In this document: positions 27,810-36,907 of the stretch, one piece after another
How the letters are laid out: the number at the start of each line of letters is the position of its first letter
How positions within the stretch are numbered: position 1 is the first letter of the stretch
NCBI GenBank assembly: GCA_002712005.1
Contig: PASP01000010.1
Span: 1 to 64,000 of the forward strand
Length of the DNA stretch: 64,000 nucleotides
Direction of reading: 5' to 3'
DNA from: Halobacteriovoraceae bacterium
Lineage (GTDB): Bacteria; Bdellovibrionota; Bacteriovoracia; Bacteriovoracales; Bacteriovoracaceae
The notes under the pieces: generated by a model
Seen by the model: the letters and a program-made list of their open reading frames with translations, nothing else
Databases searched by the model: none
Told to the model about the DNA's origin: nothing
Translations under genes and position numbers: made by a program

Positions 27810-28520
27810 TTGCAGCACCTTTCCTTCTTCTTTGATTTTCTTTCTCCCTATTCATTCTTGGCGTGGAAACGCTTCTATGGTGATTACAAAAAAGGCGTTT
27901 ACGAAAATAAGAAGATTTCTTTATATCCGGTAACTCTCGCCAATATTATTCACTCCCATGAAACGAAAGGACCTGCAGAGATTGAACCAAAACGGGAATA
28001 CTTGATGCGAGATTGTCTTCGCTATGCCCTTGCAAATGAAATTGAGTTCAATCCTCCCATTCTTCCTTTTAATTCTCTTTATGCTCTTCGCATTTCTCTA
28101 GAACAATGTTGTGGAGAGCATCAATGGGAAGTGATTAATCTCTTTTATTGTGCAGCGTGGGAGAGAGGATGTGACTTGGGCTCCGATGAGGTCATAAAAG
28201 AGCTTCTCGAAAAAGAAGGTTACCCTGCACAGCAGTGGATTGAAGCCGTTGGGGATCGCGTTATTCGTGCCGAACTAAAAAAGAACACAAAAATGGCGAT
28301 TAATGCAGGAGTTTTTGGACTACCCACCATTATTGTGAGAGAAAGGATAGAGGATGACTTTGGAGACGGAAGCGAGCTCTTTTGGGGAAATGATTCTATG
28401 GATCACCTCAACCGATATATTAAAGGGGAAGACCCTTTTTCCAAGAATTCCACCCATCCTTTAAGTGAAGTTTATAAAGAAAAGCTAAGGTTATTTCAGA
28501 GCCGCTATCAGTCTCTTTAG
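27810..28520 (+). CDS. DsbA-family protein, 2-hydroxychromene-2-carboxylate isomerase-like
   Basis: A 236-aa cytoplasmic thioredoxin-fold protein of the HCCA isomerase/kappa-class GST group. The start FFFDFLSPYSFLAWKRF matches the family's active-site Ser segment, and INAGVFGLPTIIV is the cis-Pro loop. No CxxC is present, so it is not a thiol oxidase. The TTG start has a strong SD (GAGGAG) and no ATG competes. It precedes slyD on the same strand by 28 bases. The physiological substrate is unknown; a GSH-dependent isomerase or transferase is the family expectation. Confidence 0.85.
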   Translation: MQHLSFFFDFLSPYSFLAWKRFYGDYKKGVYENKKISLYPVTLANIIHSHETKGPAEIEPKREYLMRDCLRYALANEIEFNPPILPFNSLYALRISLEQCCGEHQWEVINLFYCAAWERGCDLGSDEVIKELLEKEGYPAQQWIEAVGDRVIRAELKKNTKMAINAGVFGLPTIIVRERIEDDFGDGSELFWGNDSMDHLNRYIKGEDPFSKNSTHPLSEVYKEKLRLFQSRYQSL

Positions 28521-28548
28521 GCCAAAATTTAAAACGAAGGAAATCATT

Positions 28549-29031
28549 ATGCAAATTGCTGAAAAGAAAGTCGTAGGAATCCACTACAAACTTACTAATG
28601 ACGACGGTCAAGTTCTCGACACATCAGAGGGAAGATCACCTCTTATGTTTATTCACGGAATTGGAATGCTTATTCCTGGTCTTGAAAAAGCTCTCGTTGG
28701 AAAGTCAAAAGGTGACCAGTTGAATGTATCGATTGCTCCTGAAGAAGGGTATGGTGTTAAAGATCCTAATCTGACTCAAAAGGTTCCAAAAGCCCAATTT
28801 GAAGAGCCAGAAAAAATTGAAGTTGGAACTCAATTTCAAGTTGATACTGAGCAAGGTGCAATTATTGTAACAGTAACAGAAGTTGGAGCTGAAGAAGTAA
28901 CTGTAGATGGTAACCACCCTCTAGCTGGAATGACTCTTCATTTTGATGTAACTGTTGATGAAGTTCGCGAAGCTACTGAAGAAGAAATTGCTCACGGACA
29001 TGTTCACGGAGAAGGTGGACACCAGCACTAA
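28549..29031 (+). CDS. slyD: FKBP-type peptidyl-prolyl isomerase SlyD
   Basis: A 160-aa SlyD-type isomerase and chaperone. The FKBP half has VLDTSEGRSPLMFIHG and the IPGLEKAL motif; the inserted IF chaperone domain spans about residues 70-130 and ends in HPLAGMTLHFDV. The C-terminus HGHVHGEGGHQH is the metal-binding tail, short as in many non-enteric relatives. SD AAGGAAAT lies just before the ATG. In other bacteria SlyD folds nascent proteins and delivers Ni to hydrogenase; no hydrogenase gene is in view. Confidence 0.95.
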   Translation: MQIAEKKVVGIHYKLTNDDGQVLDTSEGRSPLMFIHGIGMLIPGLEKALVGKSKGDQLNVSIAPEEGYGVKDPNLTQKVPKAQFEEPEKIEVGTQFQVDTEQGAIIVTVTEVGAEEVTVDGNHPLAGMTLHFDVTVDEVREATEEEIAHGHVHGEGGHQH

Positions 29032-29057
29032 TTACCAAATTTAATGAATAGAGAAAG

Positions 29058-29107
29058 AGGTTTAGAGAAAGAGTACTTTAAGTGCTTGATTTTCTAAGCC
29101 TTTTTTT
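29058..29107 (+). terminator. Rho-independent terminator of slyD
   Basis: AGGTTTAGAGAA pairs with TTTTCTAAGCCT over 12 bp (two G-U pairs), followed by a run of seven T. The loop is about 20 bases. Confidence 0.75.
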
Positions 29108-29209
29108 ATGCCTAAATTTCTAACACTTTGTAATATTAATGGCCTTGCTTTTATTTGAACTCGAATTGTGGCATTTTGAATCATTCTATCTTATTTAAAA
29201 AGGGTTAAT

Positions 29210-30364
29210 ATGAAAGTCGTACAATCTGTCTTATTGGGAGCCTTCCTCTGTGTTTCAACGATTCAGGCATCTTCTTTAAATGATGAAGCTAGTGAAGCAC
29301 CAGCTCCAAGGATATTGAGAACTATGGAAGAAAGAGCAGAGTTTATAGAAGAATTATGGCTTTCTTTTGAGTCTTCAGACGGTCTTTCACAAAAGCAAAA
29401 CGAACAAGTTAAAAAGCTTAAACTCTATCAATTTCCTCATGCCCAATCTTTAAAACTTCTCTTAATGAAGGCATCTTTGAATATTGAGATCTCTCAAAAT
29501 GAAGTCGGCTTTATGAATAGCCCGGGGGCGTGGAATGAAGAAAGTTTAGTTGAGTACTCCAAGTTAGAAAAAAGAATTGAAGAGGCTTCCATTGAAATCG
29601 AACAACCTCTTCAATCAAAGACTAAAGAAGTGACTGCGACAAATGATCGTTGGAGTAAAGAAGAGATAAAAGAATTGATTACCTTTGAGCCGAAGTGGAG
29701 GCTCTTTGGAAAGAATGAATACCGTAATGTGCCCACTCTCTATGTCTTCTGTAGAGAAGATCGTAACTATCCTTGCCTGATGATTATGAAAGATAAAGAA
29801 GGGAAAGTTGTTCGTGAGAAGAATGGACAAATTTGGAGTCAGAAGAAATTGGCCCTCTCTGGGAGAGGTCTTAAGTATAATGAAGTTAACGGAAATACTC
29901 CTCAAGGACTCTTTACTATTGATTCGGTTATGCCAAAAGCCGATCGTCGCTTTGTATATGGAAAATATAGAAGAATGAAGCTTAACTTTGTAGAGGCCTC
30001 AAAAGATGAGAAAGAGCTCTTACGCTACATTCCTGAAGAGCTTCAGCATTTGAACTTTTGGAAAGAATCTGTTGTCGCTAGAGATATGGGCAGAGACCTT
30101 TTCCGCATCCATGGTGTAGGAATAAAGAATATATTCAGAAATACCACTTATTATCCTTTCATTCCTACAGCCGGTTGTATTGCTTCTATAGAAGGTAAGT
30201 ACGACGGAAAGAGGTATGCTGATCAACGTGAACTCTTGGATCAATTTATGATTGCAATGGGAATTGAGCCTACTTATGAAAACGAGACACGTGTAAAAGG
30301 TCTACTTTACGTAGTTAATATCGACGATACCAATGCACCTGTAGAACTAGGTGATCTTTTCTAA
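29210..30364 (+). CDS. L,D-transpeptidase-like secreted protein
   Basis: A 384-aa exported protein (signal MKVVQSVLLGAFLCVSTIQAS). The C-terminal half has marks of a YkuD fold: NTPQGLFTIDSV (the family's TPxGxF), His 301 in RIHGVG and a Cys-containing motif PTAGCIAS with Cys 323, corresponding to [ST]HGC in canonical enzymes. The residue before Gly-Cys is Ala, not His, and the His-Cys spacing (22) is longer than usual. YkuD enzymes form 3-3 peptidoglycan cross-links or attach proteins to peptidoglycan. Many predatory deltaproteobacteria encode several. The N-terminal 140 residues are helical and charged, function unknown. Confidence 0.75.
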   Translation: MKVVQSVLLGAFLCVSTIQASSLNDEASEAPAPRILRTMEERAEFIEELWLSFESSDGLSQKQNEQVKKLKLYQFPHAQSLKLLLMKASLNIEISQNEVGFMNSPGAWNEESLVEYSKLEKRIEEASIEIEQPLQSKTKEVTATNDRWSKEEIKELITFEPKWRLFGKNEYRNVPTLYVFCREDRNYPCLMIMKDKEGKVVREKNGQIWSQKKLALSGRGLKYNEVNGNTPQGLFTIDSVMPKADRRFVYGKYRRMKLNFVEASKDEKELLRYIPEELQHLNFWKESVVARDMGRDLFRIHGVGIKNIFRNTTYYPFIPTAGCIASIEGKYDGKRYADQRELLDQFMIAMGIEPTYENETRVKGLLYVVNIDDTNAPVELGDLF

Positions 30365-30383
30365 AAGGCCTGTGATTTAAAGG

Positions 30384-31442
30384 TCAGTAGTTCCCATATC
30401 CTCCATAGGGGTCGGTGGGAATAAGCTGACACATGGAGATGAGTTCTCTGAGATCAATCATTCTTTCCGCCCAGTATCGATCGGATTTGAAGTGAGGAAA
30501 TGCCGTTTCAAAAGAGGGGTCTGCCCATCTCTTTCCAATCCATGCATCGAAATGAATGGTTCGCAGTCCTCTTAGGGGCTCGATAAGGCGTAATTGCTGA
30601 TAGGGAAATTCATTCCAAAGTTCGTAAGCCTCTAGGAAAGTATCTTTATCTCTTTGAGCATAGTCATCTCTTCCAGGAATAATCGTCCATAAGTCTTGCA
30701 CAACGGGTCCTCGAACAAAATCATCGAAGTCGATAAAAAAGAATCCATCATTTTCGTTATAAAGAATATTTCCTTTATGGCAGTCGCCATGAATTCTTTG
30801 GATAGCTAAGTTTTTAAATAGTGGAGTGATAGTCGTTATAAATTGTTTAACCAGTGATTCATAGGACTCCTTATAATTTTCAGGAAGATGATTATCTTCT
30901 AAAACACTTTTTAAATTCTGGTGCCCATAATTATCAATATTGAGTTCTACACGGTGTTGGCCTTTCCTCTTTTGTCCAATAAGATGAAGTCTTCCCAAGA
31001 GTCGACCCAGTTGCCTCAATTGATCTTCATTAAATTCATCAGGGTTGCGACCTCCTTTTTTAGGAAAGAGGCAATAAAAGAGTTCTCCATCATCTGTTTC
31101 AAAAATACTTTCACCATCAAAGCGAAGGGGAGCGATTGCTGGAAGTTCTGCATCTTGCAGATCAAAGAGGAATTGGTGTTCATCTTTAATTTGATCTTTT
31201 GACCATCGGCCAGGTCTATAGAACTTAGCGATAACGAAATTCTCGCTTATAGTTTTAGCCTTTGGATTATCAATTTCAATTTCATAAACTCGATTTTCAA
31301 GAGAATTAAGGGGGAGGCATCTCCCTGTGGTTTTTAGCCCTAATTGATCGATATATTTTAATATAGAGACAGGGTCGAGTTGATAAAAAAACTGGGTTTT
31401 TCCAGCTCCCCATGCATCTACTGCTTTATTTTCTTCATTCAT
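30384..31442 (-). CDS. srkA: Stress-response protein kinase SrkA (YihE)
   Basis: A 352-aa eukaryotic-like Ser/Thr kinase of the SrkA/RdoA group (choline-kinase fold). Catalytic loop HGDCHKGNILY and metal-binding DFDDFVRGP are intact, as is the family C-terminus with AWIGKRWADPSF. The frame extends to a TTG at 31454, but the ATG at 31442 (NEENKAVD) has GGAG 6 bases upstream and is chosen. In E. coli SrkA counters stress-induced cell death and lies with dsbA; here its neighbours are unrelated. Confidence 0.92.
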   Translation of the reverse strand: MNEENKAVDAWGAGKTQFFYQLDPVSILKYIDQLGLKTTGRCLPLNSLENRVYEIEIDNPKAKTISENFVIAKFYRPGRWSKDQIKDEHQFLFDLQDAELPAIAPLRFDGESIFETDDGELFYCLFPKKGGRNPDEFNEDQLRQLGRLLGRLHLIGQKRKGQHRVELNIDNYGHQNLKSVLEDNHLPENYKESYESLVKQFITTITPLFKNLAIQRIHGDCHKGNILYNENDGFFFIDFDDFVRGPVVQDLWTIIPGRDDYAQRDKDTFLEAYELWNEFPYQQLRLIEPLRGLRTIHFDAWIGKRWADPSFETAFPHFKSDRYWAERMIDLRELISMCQLIPTDPYGGYGNY

Positions 31443-31551
31443 ATGGCGCTCCAAATGGAAGTATAACTTAAAAGTTTCACCTTAATAATGGGGAGAGTTT
31501 CTTTTTTATTCTTTGGAGATAGAGAAAGATAGTTGAGAAAGAGAGTTGGGT

Positions 31552-31629
31552 ATGGCTCGTGATTTTAAGGAGATGCAGATTCAGTGGAGTAATTTAACCG
31601 CCTTTTTCCGCTTTCAGGAGGTGCTATAA
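31552..31629 (+). CDS. Possible 25-aa upstream frame
   Basis: ATG-led frame encoding MARDFKEMQIQWSNLTAFFR plus five residues, ending 7 bases before the ATG of the SelO-like gene. Its 3' end contains AGGAGGTG, a full anti-SD match, 13 bases from that ATG. GAGAG precedes the small ATG. It may be a coupling leader or chance. Confidence 0.25.
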   Translation: MARDFKEMQIQWSNLTAFFRFQEVL

Positions 31630-31636
31630 TAAAAGT

Positions 31637-33493
31637 ATGACGAGATTAAAGAAAAATCATAGTAGAGAGATAAGATGGGATGAAGACTTCAGGCCTTCTA
31701 AGAACTCTTATTCAAAAATCTCTAAAATTAATGGAAAACATCCTTTGCAAACTGAGACCCTTGATTCTTTTGTAGCGTATCGAGCAAGAAAGCGTCATGG
31801 AGGGAAAGTTATTGTATTTAATTATGAATTAGCAAGAGAGATGGGGCTGATTTCTAAGAGTCATCCAAACGTTATGACAAAGGAGCTGGAAAAGGAGCTT
31901 CTCGATACTTTTGCACTGGTTATTATTAATGAGTATGACCAAATAAATGATATTCAGTTTAAAAAAGAAGATATTAAACCTCATTTCTATATGGCCACTC
32001 GCTACTTACAACTTCAGCATCCCAATAAACAGGGGAAGACCTCTGGTGATGGGCGAAGTATTTGGAATGGTATCCATCGTTATAAAGGAAAATCTTGGGA
32101 TATCTCGAGTTGTGGAACGGGGGCAACATGCTTATCACCGGCCACTCATATTCAAAATAAGTACTTTCAAACTGGTGATCCAAGTATTTCCTATGGATGT
32201 GGCTATGCCGAAGTCGATGAGGGGATAGGTTCGCTTATCTTTTCAGAAATTCTTCACAAGAATAAAGTGAAAACTGAGCGCGTTCTTGGAGTCCTTCAAT
32301 TTGAAGATGGTTACGCCATAACGATCCGAGTCCACGACAATCTCTTACGTCCAAGTCATCTATTCAATCATTTAAAACAAGGTAACTACGATGCCCTCAA
32401 GGCCATGGTTAATTATTATATTAATCGCCAAGAGGAAAATGGAGTGTGGGATAATCTACCAAAATCTGAAAAAGGGCGTTGGGATTATTTCTTAAAGAAG
32501 CAAGTTGATGTCTTTGCTCGAACGGCGGCAAAGTTTGAAGATGAATATATATTTTGTTGGCTAGATTGGGATGGTGACAATGTACTGATGGATGGGGGAA
32601 TTATTGACTATGGTTCCGTTAGACAGTTTGGACTCTTCCATAGTGAATACCGTTTTGACGATAGTGATCGCTTCTCTACATCCATCATTGAACAAAAGCA
32701 GAAGGCCAAATATACGGCCCAAACCTTTTACCAATTAGTAGACTACTTAAAAACAAAAGATAAGAAGCCTATTAAAGAATTTTCCAAAGGTGAGTGGGCT
32801 GAAGACTTTGAACAGACATTTTGGAGATGTAAATACAAGAATCTCCTCTACAAGATGGGGATTTCTAGTGAGTGTGCTAAAGAAATCTTGGAAAGAGATA
32901 GAGCTCTTGTCGAACAATTTCAAAAGGTTTTCTTCTACTTCGAGAAAGCTAAGTCTCATCGAGGTCCGAAGAAGGTCAATGATGGAATTACTTGGGATGC
33001 CATTTATTGCATGAGGGATATATTAAGAGAAATACCTCAAATTTATTTATCACGTGAAGATCAGTTGGAGCGTGATGAGTTTATGGAAATTATTAAGTCC
33101 ACTTATGCTACTAAGAAGGATCTTGAGCTTACAGGTTATAAGAAAAAGAAGATTGATGAGTTTCAAAGTCTTTACAAAGATATTGTCGTTCTTGCATCCT
33201 CTATAGAAAAAGTAACAGTGAATAGAATGTTACTTAATATGAGCATGCGCTCTTCTATTATTAATAAATATGATCGAGTTACAGGTGATTCTATTTCTAC
33301 AATTATAGAAATATTAATGAAGAAGATAGAAGAGATGAAACCTGACAAGCTATATGAGCTTCTCTATAATTTTTCAGAATATCAAAATTTAAACCCTGAT
33401 GGAGAACGTATTCCAAAATCGGACCGTTCAGAAAGATCTCAAATGATGAGAGGCTTTTTAAAAGTTGTAAGAGAATATCGAGAGGGGCTGTGA
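31637..33493 (+). CDS. Divergent SelO/YdiU-like pseudokinase (possible AMPylase)
   Basis: A 618-aa protein that can be lined up by eye with SelO, the inverted-ATP pseudokinase that AMPylates proteins. Shared landmarks, in order: GDGR (137-140), SEIL with Glu 204, RVHDNLLR with Arg 231 and Arg 238 seven apart as in SelO, ARTAAKF, and DNVLMDGGIIDYG with Asp 314 and Asp 324 ten apart as in SelO. The Lys of the SelO HLKGAG segment is not in place; the matching stretch is WDISSCG. The C-terminal 250 residues are helical and lack the SelO C-terminal Cys motif. Its TGA overlaps the next gene's GTG by four bases. Start ATG; AGGAGGTG lies 13 bases upstream. Confidence 0.6.
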   Translation: MTRLKKNHSREIRWDEDFRPSKNSYSKISKINGKHPLQTETLDSFVAYRARKRHGGKVIVFNYELAREMGLISKSHPNVMTKELEKELLDTFALVIINEYDQINDIQFKKEDIKPHFYMATRYLQLQHPNKQGKTSGDGRSIWNGIHRYKGKSWDISSCGTGATCLSPATHIQNKYFQTGDPSISYGCGYAEVDEGIGSLIFSEILHKNKVKTERVLGVLQFEDGYAITIRVHDNLLRPSHLFNHLKQGNYDALKAMVNYYINRQEENGVWDNLPKSEKGRWDYFLKKQVDVFARTAAKFEDEYIFCWLDWDGDNVLMDGGIIDYGSVRQFGLFHSEYRFDDSDRFSTSIIEQKQKAKYTAQTFYQLVDYLKTKDKKPIKEFSKGEWAEDFEQTFWRCKYKNLLYKMGISSECAKEILERDRALVEQFQKVFFYFEKAKSHRGPKKVNDGITWDAIYCMRDILREIPQIYLSREDQLERDEFMEIIKSTYATKKDLELTGYKKKKIDEFQSLYKDIVVLASSIEKVTVNRMLLNMSMRSSIINKYDRVTGDSISTIIEILMKKIEEMKPDKLYELLYNFSEYQNLNPDGERIPKSDRSERSQMMRGFLKVVREYREGL

Positions 33494-34161
33494 AGCTAGT
33501 TTTCTATAGTGGTGGTGATGAAGAGGATAATGAAAATGTTGATCAGGCCTGTTTAGATCTGATTGATAACCCTAATCCCACTTTTGTTTTCATTCCCAGT
33601 TCAAGCTATGACGGAGAAGCTGAATTCCATGAGTTTGTGGAATCTTGGCAAGATTATGGCATCACCAGGTTTATATACTTTCCAGTTGATATTCCTCAAG
33701 ATCGCGTTCTTATGAAAGAAGTCTTTCAATCTGATTTAATTCACTTAGGTGGAGGAAATACCTTCTATTTCCTAAAATACCTACGTCAGTATGGATATCT
33801 CGAGTTTCTTCGTGAATATGTTCTAATGGGGAAAGTTCTCACAGGCCTAAGTGCAGGGGCCATTATGATGACTCCGAATATAAAGACGGCAAGTTATCCA
33901 AGCTTTGACCGGGATGAAAATGAAGAAGGAGTTCGTAACCTAAAGGCTTTGGGATTGGTTCGTTTTGAATTCTTTCCTCACTACAAGAATTCTCTTCGAT
34001 ATGATCGCGAGCTTTTGGCCAAAAGTAAGAATCTACGCCATCCTTTATTTGCTCTTCCCGATGGAAGCGGCCTTATTAAAAATGAAGAGCAATTAAGTTT
34101 TATAGGTAAAGCCTGGGCTTTTAAAAATGGAACTAAGATTCTTATTAATTCAGAATCTTAG
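33490..34161 (+). CDS. Peptidase S51 (dipeptidase E/cyanophycinase-like) family protein
   Basis: A 223-aa cytoplasmic protein with the S51 fold: LIHLGGGNTFYFLKYL is the substrate loop and GLSAGAIMM holds the catalytic Ser in the nucleophile elbow. A His/Glu-rich region (FEFFPHYKNS) follows, as in PepE. PepE cleaves Asp-X dipeptides; relatives degrade cyanophycin dipeptides. The GTG start lies inside the preceding stop (GTGA), so it should be translated with the SelO-like protein. No start other than GTG fits. Confidence 0.88.
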   Translation: MKLVFYSGGDEEDNENVDQACLDLIDNPNPTFVFIPSSSYDGEAEFHEFVESWQDYGITRFIYFPVDIPQDRVLMKEVFQSDLIHLGGGNTFYFLKYLRQYGYLEFLREYVLMGKVLTGLSAGAIMMTPNIKTASYPSFDRDENEEGVRNLKALGLVRFEFFPHYKNSLRYDRELLAKSKNLRHPLFALPDGSGLIKNEEQLSFIGKAWAFKNGTKILINSES

Positions 34162-34182
34162 TTTCCTCTTATGGATCGAGCT

Positions 34183-35172
34183 CTATAGGGTTCGGTCAAA
34201 TAGACGAAGCATATCATCTGTATACATGAGCATTTTTAGAGCTGCCGGGACATGGGTATAGTCCGTTTGATAGGTTCTTGGATGAACCCCTGCGTCTCTA
34301 ATTTCTCGCCATAGGTTCCACTGATTCCAAGTGGGGACAACATTATCATCATCTGAAATCAGCATATGAAAGTTTTCTAAGTGGGGACTTTTAACGGCCA
34401 TACTAGGGTCAAGATAGAGATTTTCTCTTAAATAATTCTCATAATCCTTGGGATCGGTCATTTCCATATAGGCCATATGATCACGTCTCAAAGGGGCGAT
34501 AACAGTATTTAAACTCGTTGCATAGAGAGAAGGGAAATCTGAGCCGGCAACAGCTACAAATATAGATTTAAATCTGTGATCAAGTCCAAATAGAATAGAG
34601 GAACGTATTCCTCCTAAACTTGCTCCAAGAAGTCCCATTGAGTCCATGTGAAAACGATTTGTTTGAGATAAGAATTCAATCGCACGACGAGTGGATACAA
34701 TGGCCCTAATCGTTAATCGTTCCATTTGATCGCATGTCGTTTCATCAAACTCGAGTTCAATAGGAAGTGATTTTATAATGAGGACATTATAATTATTCTC
34801 CATGAGTACATTACGTAATCTATTTTCTAAGGGAGTAATCCCATCAATATTTGGTGTAATTACAATGAGTTTTTCATTATGGTTAACGGGAGAATAGAAC
34901 GCAAATTCAACTTCTAAATCTTGATCGGTTTCTTTTTCATAAAGATTAAGACGACCTTGATAGAGGTAATCGATGACTCCATCCGTTTGTGGAGGAGGCG
35001 TTCTTTGCTCAACTTGATAGAGAGAATCGTAGTATTCAAGCTCTCTAAGCGGAGTTGAAAGATCGATAGAAGTGTCTTCTGAAACAGGGGTTGAAGCGTG
35101 TAATGAAACACTCGCCACTATCGAAGCTAAAATTAAATAAAAATTAAACCAAGTCTTAAATTGTTTTTTCAT
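34183..35172 (-). CDS. Secreted alpha/beta hydrolase
   Basis: A 329-aa exported hydrolase (signal MKKQFKTWFNFYLILASIVA then Ser-Val-Ser-Leu-His-Ala). The nucleophile elbow is LLGASLGGIRSSIL, the Asp candidate lies in MLISDDDNVVPTWNQW and the His in YTHVPAAL near the C-terminus. The order Ser-Asp-His fits the fold. SD AAAGGA is 7 bases before the ATG. Substrate unknown; periplasmic esterase or peptidase activity is plausible. Confidence 0.8.
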   Translation of the reverse strand: MKKQFKTWFNFYLILASIVASVSLHASTPVSEDTSIDLSTPLRELEYYDSLYQVEQRTPPPQTDGVIDYLYQGRLNLYEKETDQDLEVEFAFYSPVNHNEKLIVITPNIDGITPLENRLRNVLMENNYNVLIIKSLPIELEFDETTCDQMERLTIRAIVSTRRAIEFLSQTNRFHMDSMGLLGASLGGIRSSILFGLDHRFKSIFVAVAGSDFPSLYATSLNTVIAPLRRDHMAYMEMTDPKDYENYLRENLYLDPSMAVKSPHLENFHMLISDDDNVVPTWNQWNLWREIRDAGVHPRTYQTDYTHVPAALKMLMYTDDMLRLFDRTL

Positions 35173-35247
35173 AAATCATCCTTTTCTTATTTTTTTTTAA
35201 AAGGGATGAAGACTAATGTAAAACTGTAAAGCGTAGACAGAAAAAGA

Positions 35248-36459
35248 CTATTTGATAGACGAAAGTTTTTTCAAATCCTCAATCGTTTGGCTTAAGTATT
35301 CTTTTTCTTCGTTAAGAAAGTTTTCAATGGCCTTAGAAAATTGGGGATGAAAGAGGTAATGAGCGCTCTTTGTCAGAGTTGGTCGAAAGCCTCTGATAAG
35401 TTTATGTTCGCCTTGTGCGCCAGCTTCGAAGGTTTTAAGTTTCTTTTCAATGGTCAATTCAATTCCTTGATAGATACAGAGTTCGAAGTGAAGAAAAGAA
35501 ATATCTTCTAGACAGCCCCAATATCGACCATAGAGTGTATCTTGAGAATGAAGAAAGAGTGACGACGCAATTGGCGTATCCTCTTTTTCGGCGATGATGA
35601 GAGTTAAAGTTTCCGGAAGGTTTTTAAATAGATGGAGAAAGAAGTCCAAATTTAAATAGGCCATGCTGCCTTTTTTAGCAATTGTATCTTGATAGCAGCG
35701 ATAGAAGAATCGAATATGTTCTTCTTTAAGAGGTTGATCGGATGGGAGTAAAGAATGTCGTTTTATTTTCAGATCATCTCTCAACGTGTGTAAACTTGCT
35801 CTTTCCTTCTTAATATTTTTGCGCCTGTTTTTCTTGAGTTGACTTAGATAATCATTAAAGTTTTCAAAATTTAAATTTTTGAAGTGATATTGAAGAGAGT
35901 CTCGAATAAGAAATTGATGTTTTTCTAAAATTTGATTTTCATTCTCTTGGGTAAAAAGAAAATGAGTCCCTGATAAATGATTCTTTTGGGCAAAGCTAAG
36001 AATATGAGAAATTAGAATTTGATCAATTAATTTCTGATCGCCTAAGAACTTTGGAGCGGATACGGGTGAATGAGGAATCGCAAAGGTCAATTTAGGGTAG
36101 TAAGGAATTTGATAATTGTCGTATGCCTGAGCCCATTGCCAGTCAAAGATATATTCTCCGTAACTGTGAGTTTTTACAAATCCGATGACTAGGGCAAGTA
36201 TCTCTTCTTCTTCTTCTCCATTTCCTTCTTTTCTCTTCTCATTTTCACGATGGGTTATTTTTTGATGATCCGAGTGAATAGAAAAATAGAGAGGGTTCCA
36301 GCCTATCTTTTCTCCAATACAATCGGAATCCTCAAGGGCCTTGAAAAATAGAGGATTAGAAAAGGGGTTTTGGTCTGCCCAAGAAGACCACTGTTCGATC
36401 TCTTCATTAGAGAAGTCAGAAAGTTTATCACGAATTTTAATTTTATAGGTTGGACTCAT
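35248..36459 (-). CDS. FemAB-like acyltransferase, DUF482/COG3146 family
   Basis: A 403-aa protein of the GNAT-like DUF482 group. The signature LQYHFKNLNFENFNDYLSQL then RKNIKKERA matches the family's QFHW-N-Y-FDDFL..KRK-I-RER. The C-terminal half has TIAKKGSMAYLNLDFFLHL and FELCIYQGIELTIEKKLKTFEAG, also typical. Related proteins are proposed to transfer amino acids or acyl groups in peptidoglycan or lipid metabolism, but the substrate is not established. Last gene of the cmoA-cmoB-DUF454 run, 43 bases after DUF454. Confidence 0.8.
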   Translation of the reverse strand: MSPTYKIKIRDKLSDFSNEEIEQWSSWADQNPFSNPLFFKALEDSDCIGEKIGWNPLYFSIHSDHQKITHRENEKRKEGNGEEEEEILALVIGFVKTHSYGEYIFDWQWAQAYDNYQIPYYPKLTFAIPHSPVSAPKFLGDQKLIDQILISHILSFAQKNHLSGTHFLFTQENENQILEKHQFLIRDSLQYHFKNLNFENFNDYLSQLKKNRRKNIKKERASLHTLRDDLKIKRHSLLPSDQPLKEEHIRFFYRCYQDTIAKKGSMAYLNLDFFLHLFKNLPETLTLIIAEKEDTPIASSLFLHSQDTLYGRYWGCLEDISFLHFELCIYQGIELTIEKKLKTFEAGAQGEHKLIRGFRPTLTKSAHYLFHPQFSKAIENFLNEEKEYLSQTIEDLKKLSSIK

Positions 36460-36502
36460 GATTAGAATTTAACATAGATTTTGGGCAATGGAGAGGGACG
36501 CT

Positions 36503-36907
36503 TCACTTTGCCTTAGTATTATTAAGATTCTCTTTTCTTTCATGGGGTCTTGTCCAAATAAAAGTGAGGATAGCAATACCACTTAGGGCGACAATCCCTT
36601 TTATAAGATGGGGTACATTTACGAATAGGAGAGAATAGGAAAAGAGAAGAACGATCATTACGGTTGCAAGCCACTTGGCCTTAAGGCGGATAATTCCATG
36701 AGATTCCCAATCTCGTATTAGAGGGCCTAGAGTTTTTTGATCAAGAAGCCATCGATGAATCTTATGAGAACTTTTTGAAAAAAAGTAGGCAGCAAGAAGG
36801 GCAAAGGGGGTGGTGGGAAGTAGAGGGAGAAATATACCAATGACTCCTAAAAACAGAGAAAGAAAGCCGAGTATAAGAAAGAGTATTCTCTGACCACCTC
36901 TGAGCAT
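36503..36907 (-). CDS. DUF454 inner-membrane protein (YbaN-like)
   Basis: A 134-aa integral membrane protein with about four hydrophobic segments and the family stretch GFLSLFLGVIGIFLPLLPTT followed by PFALLAAYFFSKSS. Function not established. It starts on the base after the cmoB stop, so it is co-transcribed, but a direct link to tRNA modification is not implied. Confidence 0.88.
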   Translation of the reverse strand: MLRGGQRILFLILGFLSLFLGVIGIFLPLLPTTPFALLAAYFFSKSSHKIHRWLLDQKTLGPLIRDWESHGIIRLKAKWLATVMIVLLFSYSLLFVNVPHLIKGIVALSGIAILTFIWTRPHERKENLNNTKAK

